Source: Leucothrix mucor (GTDB lineage Bacteria; Pseudomonadota; Gammaproteobacteria; Thiotrichales; Thiotrichaceae). Taken from it: a DNA stretch of 5,335 nt. The DNA lies in contig DRMS01000082.1 of the NCBI GenBank assembly GCA_011322515.1, forward strand, positions 1 through 5,335. The letters run 5' to 3'. The position numbers and the translations under genes are program-made. Positions 1 to 5,335 of this stretch are shown one piece after another; position 1 is the stretch's first letter, and each line of letters starts with the position of its first letter. A model generated the notes under the pieces. It had not been told where the DNA came from and did no database searches. It saw nothing but the letters and a program-made list of their open reading frames with translations.

Positions 1-981
1 ATGCTAAGCGGCATAATTCGTAGTAAAGCCAGTGATTTTAAAGTAGATGAAATATCCGCCTTTACCCCCTCAGGAACAGGTGAGCACATCTTCTTAAAAA
101 TCGAAAAAACAGGTGAAAATACCGACTGGGTAGCAGGGTTGTTAGCCAAAATCGCAGGTGTACAAAAAAGAGATGTTAGCTTTGCAGGCATGAAAGACCG
201 CCATGCGATTACTACACAATGGTTTAGCGTCTACCTCCCTAGAAAAGAAGCGCCAGATTTCCAAACACAACTCCCCGAATCCATTAATATACTCCAGCAA
301 ACACGACATAATAAAAAATTGCGCAAAGGCGCATTGAAAGGTAATCGTTTCTCTTTGATTATTCGTCAATTAGAAGGGGATATTGAACTTGGCAAAACAC
401 GTTGTGAAAAAATAAAAGAAAAGGGTGTGCCAAATTATTATGGGGAGCAACGCTTTGGACGTGATTTATATAATATAGCCAGTGCTAAAAACTGGTTTTC
501 ATCAGGCTTTAACATCAAATCGCGCCATAAACGAAGTATTTTCCTCTCCGCAGCACGTTCATGGATATTTAACCATATACTCTCGCAAAGAGTGGCGCAA
601 AACACATGGGATCAAGCGCAAGCGGGTGATGTTTTTATGCTAAACGGCACAAAATCCTGCTTTGTCAATGATGGTGATCCAACCTTAGAAGAAAGAACCG
701 AGCAACAAGATATACACCCAACAGGTGCGCTCTGGGGTAAAGGAGAATTATTAACAATCGGCGATATAGCTGCATTAGAACAGCAAATTGCCGAAGCGCT
801 TAACGACTTAGCAAAGGGTTTAATCAAATACGGACTAAAACAAGAACGCCGTTCACTGCGTCTGCCTGTTAGTGAATTTGAATATGAATTTACAGAGGGC
901 GAAATGAAGTTAAGTTTTTCCTTGCCTGCGGGTAGTTTCGCTACTGTGGTATTGCGTGAGTTAGGTGTTTTTGTTGCATAG
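1..981 (+). CDS. truD: tRNA pseudouridine(13) synthase TruD, probably 5'-truncated by the window edge
   Basis: TruD isomerises uridine 13 to pseudouridine in certain tRNAs, notably tRNA-Glu, in the cytoplasm. The 326 visible residues align with E. coli TruD (349 aa). The catalytic motif FAGMKDRHA sits at about 61-69, with D66 matching E. coli D80. Further conserved blocks are GALKGNRFSLI (110-120), VPNYYGEQRFG (143-153), LSAARSWIFN (182-191) and the C-terminal LPAGSFATVVLREL (308-321). The offset of 14 residues, and the fact that residue 1 aligns just after the E. coli HGKP segment, suggest that the ATG at base 1 is an internal methionine and that about 14 codons plus the ribosome binding site lie upstream. 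A shorter N-terminus starting here cannot be excluded. The reading frame is intact to TAG at 979-981. The gene converges with the minus-strand glc group and has no functional link to it. The family call is very secure; the start is not. Confidence 0.96.
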   Translation: MLSGIIRSKASDFKVDEISAFTPSGTGEHIFLKIEKTGENTDWVAGLLAKIAGVQKRDVSFAGMKDRHAITTQWFSVYLPRKEAPDFQTQLPESINILQQTRHNKKLRKGALKGNRFSLIIRQLEGDIELGKTRCEKIKEKGVPNYYGEQRFGRDLYNIASAKNWFSSGFNIKSRHKRSIFLSAARSWIFNHILSQRVAQNTWDQAQAGDVFMLNGTKSCFVNDGDPTLEERTEQQDIHPTGALWGKGELLTIGDIAALEQQIAEALNDLAKGLIKYGLKQERRSLRLPVSEFEYEFTEGEMKLSFSLPAGSFATVVLRELGVFVA

Positions 982-1009
982 GAGAGATGTATATGCAACG
1001 TCTCTCCTA
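979..1009 (+). other. Stem-loop overlapping the truD stop codon
   Basis: Bases 979-990 pair with 998-1009 in a continuous 12-bp stem, all Watson-Crick except one U-G wobble (988-1000), closing a 7-base loop (991-997). The stop codon TAG is the first part of the left arm. In the minus-strand RNA the wobble would become an A-C mismatch, so the structure favours the truD transcript. No T-run follows (the next bases are GTAACCG), so it is not a classical intrinsic terminator. A 3'-end stabilising hairpin or a Rho-linked 3' end is more likely. A second inverted repeat, GTTGCATA (973-980) with TATGCAAC (992-999), overlaps it and competes for the same bases. Confidence 0.7.
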
Positions 1010-1108
1010 GTAACCGTTCAGATCCCTATTAATCATGAAAATCATATGATTACATGTGGACAGATTGAGCATGAAACATACAAAAATCACAATATGAGCT
1101 ACTACCTT

Positions 1109-1128
1109 AAGTTGGTAGCCAATTTTTT
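1109..1128 (+). terminator. Weak candidate intrinsic terminator for truD
   Basis: A 7-bp stem (1109-1115 with 1119-1125, including one G-U pair) has a 3-base loop and sits on a run of six T (1123-1128). Half of the T-run is used in the stem, the loop is tight and the stem is short, so this is a marginal terminator. It lies about 130 bases after the truD stop, on the right strand to end truD transcription. Nothing else in 1010-1239 resembles a terminator on the plus strand. Confidence 0.25.
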
Positions 1129-1146
1129 CATTCCAGTCATTACATT

Positions 1147-1239
1147 TTAAGCAATTATTGACTCTTGATACATTTCCCCATCAAAAGTCACATCTGCACC
1201 ATTTCCATAGTGGTTTACGAGCGTGGTAGCTTCTGAATC
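1147..1239 (-). pseudogene. Possible C-terminal coding remnant (about 30 codons), broken at the MITE-like element
   Basis: Reading the minus strand from the left edge of the inverted-repeat element (base 1239) to TAA at 1147-1149 gives 30 open codons: DSEATTLVNHYGNGADVTFD followed by GEMYQESIIA. The composition looks protein-like rather than random AT-rich translation, but I recognise no family. There is no plausible start or ribosome binding site. The frame continues only six codons into the element before meeting TAA at 1258-1260. Beyond the far side of the element (1411 onward), minus-strand codons in the best-fitting frame run only about 13 codons (ending in DSVSAVT) before an upstream TGA. 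This would fit the tail of a gene destroyed by insertion and decay. A chance open frame of this length is also quite possible. Confidence 0.25.
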
Positions 1240-1410
1240 AGGGCTGTTCAATACTATTTATAATAAAATCAACAAATTAAAAATATCATGTTAATATTTT
1301 CTCAGAAAAAAAGCTTTGTAGTATCGTCTAAAATATGAAATGTCAATAATATTTACAATACTATATTATAACCGTATGATTTAGCATGATTTTTAGTATT
1401 GAACAGCCCT
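1240..1410. mobile_element. MITE-like non-autonomous element with perfect 16-bp terminal inverted repeats
   Basis: AGGGCTGTTCAATACT at 1240-1255 is repeated as its exact reverse complement at 1395-1410, bounding 171 bp. The interior is very AT-rich, holds no credible open frame on either strand, and repeats part of the terminus (CAATACTAT at 1249-1257 and again at 1356-1364). A short, non-coding, AT-rich sequence with perfect long inverted termini is the hallmark of miniature inverted-repeat transposable elements. No clear target-site duplication is visible. If the true ends are GGG...CCC (1241-1409), the flanks are CA on the left and TA on the right, which would fit a TA target with one mutated copy (as used by IS630/Tc1-type transposases), but this is inference. 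It lies between the convergent truD and the phosphatase-like gene, a tolerant insertion site. Confidence 0.72.
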
Positions 1411-1480
1411 AGTTACAGCACTAACAGAATCCGTTATAAACAGATTATTTCACGAATACCGTTAGGTGAAGAATGCCAAA
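1411..1480. other. Spacer between the MITE-like element and the phosphatase-like gene
   Basis: These 70 bases form the immediate 3' flank of the minus-strand glc transcription unit. I see no gene and no convincing intrinsic terminator. GAATCCGTTA (1427-1436) and GAATACCGTTA (1454-1464) are imperfect direct copies of each other, and TTCAC/GTGAA could form a 5-bp stem around 1450-1470, but neither is strong. The glc transcript may therefore run into the MITE-like element. Confidence 0.4.
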
Positions 1481-1945
1481 TCATAACTCAAAAAACATCA
1501 ACCAAGCCTTATCAGGCTTCCACTGTTGCAACACTAACATCTCTAATTCCTCTAATGATGTTATTCCCAGCACTTTACGCTTATAGTGATTGATAAAAGC
1601 GGATGCGCGCCAGTTATAAGCACAATGTAGCCAAATTTTCTGACCATCTAGCGCCTTCATTAAATTAAGAAATAGCCGTAAATGCTCTGCTGTCGGTGCT
1701 TCAAAGGGTACAGGAATATGAAAATAATTCATCCCTGCTTCACTTACCATGCCACCTTCTTCATACAGTGCATCGGTTGAGTCATGCATGGCAAGATTAA
1801 TAATACAGTCATAACCTGCCGCGCCAATAGCATCTATTTGTATAGGGGTTGGTTGCCCCGAAGTGGCTAATTTATCGTTAATAGGAATATAATTGAAAAT
1901 CTGTGTTTCTAAACTTGAGCCTATGTCACGGCTAATATTTTGCAT
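1481..1945 (-). CDS. Protein tyrosine phosphatase-like family protein with a short CX4R signature loop
   Basis: This 154-residue soluble protein has no signal peptide or membrane segment. It begins with a KLATSGQPT segment (25-33), followed by CIINLAM (47-53), YFHIPVPFEAPT (74-85) and the putative phosphate-binding loop LHCAYNWRASAF (106-117). This layout matches the small bacterial dual-specificity/tyrosine phosphatase-like family related to DUF442 and beta-lactamase-hydrolase-like phosphatases, whose loop I recall as HCAxNxRxSAF. C108 and R113 are four residues apart instead of the canonical five, so activity on phosphotyrosine is uncertain. The ATG at 1943-1945 is preferred because GGAG lies 6 bases before it. 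An in-frame ATG at 1985-1987 would add 14 residues that overlap glcF. It begins 14 bases after the glcF stop, so it is probably co-transcribed. The substrate is unknown; a role beside glycolate oxidation is only suggested by position. Confidence 0.85.
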   Translation of the reverse strand: MQNISRDIGSSLETQIFNYIPINDKLATSGQPTPIQIDAIGAAGYDCIINLAMHDSTDALYEEGGMVSEAGMNYFHIPVPFEAPTAEHLRLFLNLMKALDGQKIWLHCAYNWRASAFINHYKRKVLGITSLEELEMLVLQQWKPDKAWLMFFEL

Positions 1946-1951
1946 CGATAA

Positions 1952-1956
1952 CTCCA
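1952..1956 (-). promoter_or_regulatory. Ribosome binding site deciding the phosphatase-like gene start
   Basis: On the minus strand the sequence reads TGGAG, then TTATCG, then ATG. This is a good Shine-Dalgarno core at 6-base spacing from the ATG at 1945-1943, lying in the 14-base gap after the glcF stop codon. It is the reason for choosing this start over the upstream in-frame ATG at 1987. Confidence 0.7.
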
Positions 1957-1959
1957 GTT

Positions 1960-3168
1960 TTAGCTTTCTAACAATAAATGCACCCAATGCTTAACAGGTG
2001 TTTTAGTACGTTCTTGCAAATGTGTTTGACAACCTATATTGGCGGTGACGATCATTTCTGGTTTGTTTTGCTCAAGATTGGCAATTTTATTATCACCTAG
2101 TTGTGAGGATAATTCTGGTTGTAAAATAGAATAAGTACCTGCGGATCCGCAGCATAAATGTGCATCCTTAATGGGATTTAACTGATAACCACAATCAATC
2201 AATATTTTTTCCACTACACCTGTAATTTTTTGCCCATGTTGTAAGGTACAAGGCGGATGCCAACTGATTGCCCTTGGTGTTTTAGTTGCCAGCTTAGCAT
2301 AATTTTCAAGCGCAATGACTTCGGCAATATCTTTACATAAATTGGATATAAAACGCGCTTTTTCAGCATATTGTGGATCATCTTGCAGGTATTTCGCATA
2401 GTCTTTAATCATTAAGCCACAGCCGCTAGCCGTTGTCACAATCGCTTCTGCGCCTGCTTCAATTGCTGGCCACCATGCGTCAATATTATGCTTCATCATT
2501 TGTTGCGCATCTTTTTCTTTATTGAGATGTTGGCTAATTGCGCCACAACAGCCTGCTTTTTTAATATTGACCAGTGTAATGCCTAGTTTATCGAGTACTC
2601 TGGAGGTTGCGCTATTAATATCGGGTGATAAGGTTGGTTGAACGCAGCCATCAAGAATCAGCATACGACGAGTATGTTGCTGTGTAGACCATTTTCCTTT
2701 GGCAACTTTTGCAGGGATTTTAAGGCACAATGCTTTTGGTAAAATAGGTGAGAAAAATCGCCCAGCACTGAGAAAAAATTTAAAGCGACGATGGTAAGGG
2801 AGTGTATTCAACAAAGCATCGCGAATAAAGCGCTCTCTAAAAGGATATGCTTTCGACTCCTCAATATATTTCTTTCCAATCTCTAATAAATCAGTATATT
2901 GCACTCCAGACGGACAAGTGGTTTCACAATTTCGACAGGTCAAACAATGATCTAAATGATCACGCGTTGCGTTAGAAACTTCAGCCCCTTCGAGCAGTTG
3001 CTTGATAAGATAAATTCGACCTCGTGGGCCTTCATTTTCATCGCCTAATATCTGGTAGGTTGGACAAGTCGCATTACAAAATCCGCAATGGACACACTTG
3101 CGCAAGATACTATCCGCTAACTGTCCTTCTTTTGTCTTTTTTAGACTATCTAATAAATTAGTTTTCAT
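1960..3168 (-). CDS. glcF: Glycolate oxidase iron-sulfur subunit GlcF
   Basis: GlcF carries electrons from the FAD subunits of glycolate oxidase (GlcD/GlcE) toward the membrane quinone pool. The 402-residue product is close in length to E. coli GlcF (407). Two ferredoxin-type [4Fe-4S] motifs are seen: CVHCGFCNATCP (C25, C28, C31, C35) and CLTCRNCETTCPSG (C75, C78, C81, C85). Two cysteine-rich CCG domains follow, with GCCGA at 206-210 and LCCGSAGTY at 338-346, and the family block MIVTANIGCQTH at 372-383. In the second CCG domain the segment is HPPCTLQH where E. coli has HCPCTLQH, so one cysteine is lost. I start at ATG 3168-3166, which shares one base with the glcE stop (TGATG) and implies translational coupling. 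A TTG one codon earlier (3171) is the alternative. The frame is intact. The phosphatase-like gene follows after 14 bases. Confidence 0.96.
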   Translation of the reverse strand: MKTNLLDSLKKTKEGQLADSILRKCVHCGFCNATCPTYQILGDENEGPRGRIYLIKQLLEGAEVSNATRDHLDHCLTCRNCETTCPSGVQYTDLLEIGKKYIEESKAYPFRERFIRDALLNTLPYHRRFKFFLSAGRFFSPILPKALCLKIPAKVAKGKWSTQQHTRRMLILDGCVQPTLSPDINSATSRVLDKLGITLVNIKKAGCCGAISQHLNKEKDAQQMMKHNIDAWWPAIEAGAEAIVTTASGCGLMIKDYAKYLQDDPQYAEKARFISNLCKDIAEVIALENYAKLATKTPRAISWHPPCTLQHGQKITGVVEKILIDCGYQLNPIKDAHLCCGSAGTYSILQPELSSQLGDNKIANLEQNKPEMIVTANIGCQTHLQERTKTPVKHWVHLLLES

Positions 3169-4289
3169 CAAATATCTCGATACAGTCGTCCAGGATTAAA
3201 AATATTATGCGGATCTAATTTGCGCTTTAAATTTTTCTGCAATTTATGCAACTCAGGTGCTAAAACAGGAAAAGGTGGTACTGCTGGCAAATGCTGTTGA
3301 CCATTAAATAGGGTTGCGTAACCAGCATGTCGCCTTACAACGGCGCGGATAATATTTTCGGGGGCGTTATTGCTTATCCAGCGCTGTGTGCCACCTGCTT
3401 CTAGTAATAAATCCCCCTCAAAACGCGCAATTACAGGCGTATTGATAGGCAATGATAAACGCCATAAAGGTTTGGAAATTTTATTGAAAAATGTATGTTG
3501 TTGATTGCGGATTGATTGCCAAAAAAAGACATCATTTTCTACTAATTCAATGCTCATTTGTTGTGATAGTTTTTGCAGTGCTACCTTGATAGTCGTTTCC
3601 GATCCTGATAGGCGCGCATAAAGTTTACCTCGGTACCAACTGGTTGCAGATAGGGGTAAATGCTGAGTACGCCATTGTTTGCAATACGCCAAGCCTTCCT
3701 CTTGAGAGGCATTCAATATTAAACTTATTTCCTTTTCAGGCTTAGGCATAACCCGTAGCGAAACATTCAATATAACGCCAAGCGTGCCCATTGAGCGCAC
3801 CATTAGACGTGACATATCATAGCCTGCCACGTTTTTCATTACCTCACCGCCAAACTTAACTATTTTGCCGTCCCCATTAATCATCTCCACACCCAGAATC
3901 GCATCGCGAATAGAGCCACTAAAAGCGCGTCGTGGACCAGAAATACCCGCAGAAACGACTCCACCAATGGTACTATTTTGATTAAAAATGGGTGGTTCAA
4001 AAGAAAGCATTTGTTGATTTTTTTCTAATAATAATTCCAGATCTAATAAGCGTGTACCTGCACGTACTGTTACCGCGAGTTCAGTAGGATCGTAATTTAT
4101 AATACCTATATGATTTTTCATCTCTAAGATATTAGAAGTCTCAACAGGTGCGCGTCCATAAAATGATTTGCTATTACCACCACGAATAAGTAATGGGGAG
4201 TGTAGATCAATAGATGATTGGACTTGTTGCTGTAGCTCAGTGCTTATATCGCGGGTCGCTATTGAGCTAGGGATAATATTTAATGCCAT
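3168..4289 (-). CDS. glcE: Glycolate oxidase FAD-binding subunit GlcE
   Basis: GlcE is the second flavoprotein subunit of the glycolate oxidase complex, which converts glycolate to glyoxylate. The product has 373 residues (E. coli GlcE about 350) and shows a PCMH-type FAD-binding fold: LLIRGGNSKSFYGR (33-46), the pyrophosphate-binding segment TIGGVVSAGISGPRR (107-121), and FGGEVMKNVAGYDMSRLMV (146-164) followed by GTLGVI (168-173). The C-terminus LDPHNIFNPGRLY (358-370) is typical of FAD-linked oxidases. The ATG at 4289-4287 is the only reasonable start, since an in-frame TAA lies two codons upstream. No Shine-Dalgarno sequence is visible before it (the leader is AT-rich, AAAATAACTT). The stop overlaps the glcF start by one base. 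It is separated from glcD by an unusually long 313-bp gap, so it may have its own promoter. No signal peptide is seen. Confidence 0.95.
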   Translation of the reverse strand: MALNIIPSSIATRDISTELQQQVQSSIDLHSPLLIRGGNSKSFYGRAPVETSNILEMKNHIGIINYDPTELAVTVRAGTRLLDLELLLEKNQQMLSFEPPIFNQNSTIGGVVSAGISGPRRAFSGSIRDAILGVEMINGDGKIVKFGGEVMKNVAGYDMSRLMVRSMGTLGVILNVSLRVMPKPEKEISLILNASQEEGLAYCKQWRTQHLPLSATSWYRGKLYARLSGSETTIKVALQKLSQQMSIELVENDVFFWQSIRNQQHTFFNKISKPLWRLSLPINTPVIARFEGDLLLEAGGTQRWISNNAPENIIRAVVRRHAGYATLFNGQQHLPAVPPFPVLAPELHKLQKNLKRKLDPHNIFNPGRLYRDI

Positions 4290-4469
4290 AAGTTATTTTA
4301 TCGATATTAAAAGGTGTTGCATGGGCGGATTAAAAAGAAAACAGATTACTGCACTTCCTGCGTCTTTATGAGAGATCTATTTTTGTTAATATTTAATTCC
4401 CATTGTAGAGTCTCGCTATACACAGCTTTGAATCTAAAGGCTAGCAATTTAAGGCGGGACAAATCCTGC

Positions 4470-4520
4470 GTAGGTCGGGTTAGCTTATCAAGCGTAGCGA
4501 GGTAACGTAACCCGACTTAC
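4470..4520. repeat. REP-like palindromic repeat (GTAGGTCGGGTTA / TAACCCGACTTAC)
   Basis: GTAGGTCGGGTTA (4470-4482) pairs with TAACCCGACTTAC (4508-4520) over 13 bp with one G-U wobble, enclosing a 25-base loop that contains AAGCGTAGCGAGG. From memory, this GTAGGTCGGGTTAGC...GTAACCCGAC pattern is a dispersed intergenic palindrome in several gammaproteobacterial and betaproteobacterial genomes, including methanotrophs and sulfur oxidisers. Here it sits between two genes of one operon. A second small hairpin, GCGGGA-CAAA-TCCTGC (4454-4469), abuts its left end and may belong to the same repeat unit. Only one copy is in this window, so its dispersed nature cannot be shown from the sequence alone. 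Confidence 0.7.
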
Positions 4521-4541
4521 AATTCCAGCCAAGCAACTGTC

Positions 4542-4573
4542 CCATGTTAAATTGGTAGCCAACCTAAACATGG
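4542..4573 (-). other. Stem-loop 3' of glcD
   Basis: CCATGTT (4542-4548) pairs with AACATGG (4567-4573). After one bulged base (4566), 4549-4555 pairs with 4559-4565, leaving a 3-base loop. In minus-strand RNA the two weak inner positions are G-U wobbles; in plus-strand RNA they would be A-C mismatches, so the structure is better formed in the glcD transcript. It begins about 29 bases after the glcD stop. No U-run follows, so it is unlikely to be an intrinsic terminator. It may stabilise the glcD 3' end or partly reduce read-through to glcE. Confidence 0.5.
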
Positions 4574-4602
4574 CGCACGCAAATACTCTTAAATGATAGT
4601 CC

Positions 4603-5335
4603 CTAAAAACGTGGAATATCAGCATGTGGTAAGTTGCCGTTATGAATATGCATTGCACCTACCTCAGCGCAGCGATGCAAAGTGGGTATTACTTTACCAG
4701 GATTTAGTAGTTCATAAGGATCAAAAGCATGTTTAATATTATGAAAATGAGCTAATTCATCGGGGTTAAACTGTATGCACATTTGATCGAGTTTTTCAAA
4801 TCCAACCCCATGTTCACCTGTAATCGTACCGCCCATTTTGACACATAATTCTAAAATATCACCACCAAAATGCTCAGCCTTTTCAAGCTCGCCATCCACA
4901 CCTGCATCAAAAAGAATTAAGGGATGTAAATTACCATCACCCGCATGAAAGACATTAGCGACACGCAATCCATACTGTTCTGATAGCGCTTTAATCTCAA
5001 TTAATACCTCAGCGATACGTTTGCGTGGAATTGTCCCATCCATGCAATAATAGTCAGGAGATATGCGCCCAACTGCGGGAAAGGCTGCTTTTCTCCCTGC
5101 CCATAATTGCGCCTTTTCTTCTTCTGAACTTGCTATTATTACGCGGTTTGCATTTGCTTCATTTAAGACATCAATAACAATCTCTACCTGTTCGGCTAAC
5201 TCCTCATCCGCACCATCTAATTCACATAGCAAAATAGCTTCAGCATCAACAGGATAACCTGTATGAGCAAAGTCTTCTGCCGCTTGAATGGCGAGATTAT
5301 CCATCATTTCTAACCCTGCTGGAATTACCCCCTTA
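4603..5335 (-). CDS. glcD: Glycolate oxidase subunit GlcD, C-terminal half (5' end outside window)
   Basis: GlcD is the catalytic FAD subunit that oxidises glycolate to glyoxylate. The window holds the last 243 codons; the family is about 500 residues, so the N-terminal PCMH FAD-binding domain lies beyond base 5335. The frame is open to the edge: the residues before the in-frame ATG pair at 5302-5307 read KGVIPAGLE, matching E. coli GIIPGGLE, so that ATG pair is internal. The visible part is the FAD-linked oxidase C-terminal domain. It includes HTGYPVDAEAILLCELDG, AGRKAAFPAVGRISPDYYC, HAGDGNLHPLILFD (about 130-143), GEHGVG (about 173-178) and FDPYELLNPGKVIPTLHRC near the C-terminus. Two histidines in the HAGDGNLHP block belong to the conserved active-site region of this family. 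The stop codon is TAG at 4605-4603. glcE follows after 313 bp. Confidence 0.97.
   Translation of the reverse strand, partial: KGVIPAGLEMMDNLAIQAAEDFAHTGYPVDAEAILLCELDGADEELAEQVEIVIDVLNEANANRVIIASSEEEKAQLWAGRKAAFPAVGRISPDYYCMDGTIPRKRIAEVLIEIKALSEQYGLRVANVFHAGDGNLHPLILFDAGVDGELEKAEHFGGDILELCVKMGGTITGEHGVGFEKLDQMCIQFNPDELAHFHNIKHAFDPYELLNPGKVIPTLHRCAEVGAMHIHNGNLPHADIPRF

Larger units (their letters stand above)
4290..4602. other. glcD-glcE intergenic region (313 bp)
   Basis: I see no credible gene on either strand. Short plus-strand frames here have no ribosome binding site and no recognisable product. The half next to glcD holds the structured elements: a short hairpin (4454-4459 with 4464-4469, loop CAAA), the palindromic repeat at 4470-4520 and the hairpin at 4542-4573. 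The half next to glcE (4290-4440) is AT-rich and is where a promoter for glcE-glcF-phosphatase could lie. I could not find a -35/-10 pair with good spacing, so none is called. Confidence 0.6.

Noticed and set aside
612..998. 128-codon minus-strand open frame antisense to truD
   Set aside because: It lies antisense to the well-supported truD frame and has no family resemblance.
1040..1051. AATCATATGATT, a perfect 12-bp palindrome
   Set aside because: About one such palindrome is expected in a window of this size, and no gene start lies nearby to make it an operator.
1112..1122. TTGGTAGCCAA shared with 4552-4562
   Set aside because: An 11-base match within about 5.3 kb is expected by chance and the flanks do not agree; it is not called a repeat.
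965..1150. 61-codon plus-strand open frame after truD
   Set aside because: It uses a TTG start within truD, crosses the truD stop hairpin, and the translation looks like random AT-rich sequence.
1399..1593. 64-codon plus-strand open frame
   Set aside because: It begins inside the terminal inverted repeat and runs antisense over the phosphatase-like gene; no ribosome binding site and no recognisable product.
1946..1987. 14-residue N-terminal extension of the phosphatase-like protein
   Set aside because: It would overlap the end of glcF and lacks a good ribosome binding site, whereas the ATG at 1945 has GGAG at 6-base spacing.
3169..3171. TTG start for glcF
   Set aside because: An ATG immediately follows and gives the common TGATG stop-start overlap with glcE, so the TTG is unnecessary.
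4380..4440. Possible minus-strand promoter for glcE (TTCAAA with TACAAT, TTGCTA with TGTATA)
   Set aside because: Both pairs have 19-base spacing and poor matches; in AT-rich DNA such pairs are expected by chance.
4314..4505. 63-codon plus-strand open frame in the glcD-glcE gap
   Set aside because: No ribosome binding site, it runs into the palindromic repeat, and the translation resembles no known protein.

Overview
The window looks like chromosomal DNA from a gammaproteobacterium of fairly low GC content (roughly 40% by eye). Three observations point that way: TruD and the three glycolate oxidase subunits align closely with their E. coli counterparts over long stretches, the glc genes are in the order glcD-glcE-glcF, and an intergenic palindrome of the GTAGGTCGGGTTAGC / GTAACCCGAC type is present, which I recall from methanotrophs, sulfur oxidisers and nitrifiers. 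A methanotroph-like (Methylococcales) or Thiotrichales-like host is my guess; the window does not prove it.

Layout. Bases 1-981 (+) hold truD, whose first ~14 codons probably lie before the window. A strong stem-loop overlaps its stop codon. Bases 1010-1480 carry no intact gene: they hold a weak terminator-like hairpin, a possible 30-codon coding remnant on the minus strand, and a 171-bp AT-rich element with perfect 16-bp terminal inverted repeats (MITE-like, 1240-1410). From there to the end everything is on the minus strand. Read in transcription order these are glcD (3' part, 5335-4603), a 313-bp gap with a palindromic repeat and a second stem-loop, glcE (4289-3168), glcF (3168-1960, overlapping glcE by one base) and a small protein tyrosine phosphatase-like gene (1945-1481) only 14 bases behind glcF. 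truD and the glc group converge on the MITE-like element.

Function. GlcD and GlcE (FAD subunits) and GlcF (iron-sulfur subunit) together form membrane-associated glycolate dehydrogenase, which oxidises glycolate to glyoxylate and passes electrons to the respiratory chain. The phosphatase-like gene has its own good ribosome binding site and is probably co-transcribed with glcEF. Its signature loop has one residue fewer than the canonical HCX5R loop. TruD makes pseudouridine 13 in tRNA and is unrelated to the glc group.

I see no obviously new multi-gene system. The items most worth following up are the MITE-like element and the coding remnant beside it, the short-loop phosphatase at the end of the glc operon, the overlapping alternative hairpins at the truD stop, and the structured glcD-glcE gap.
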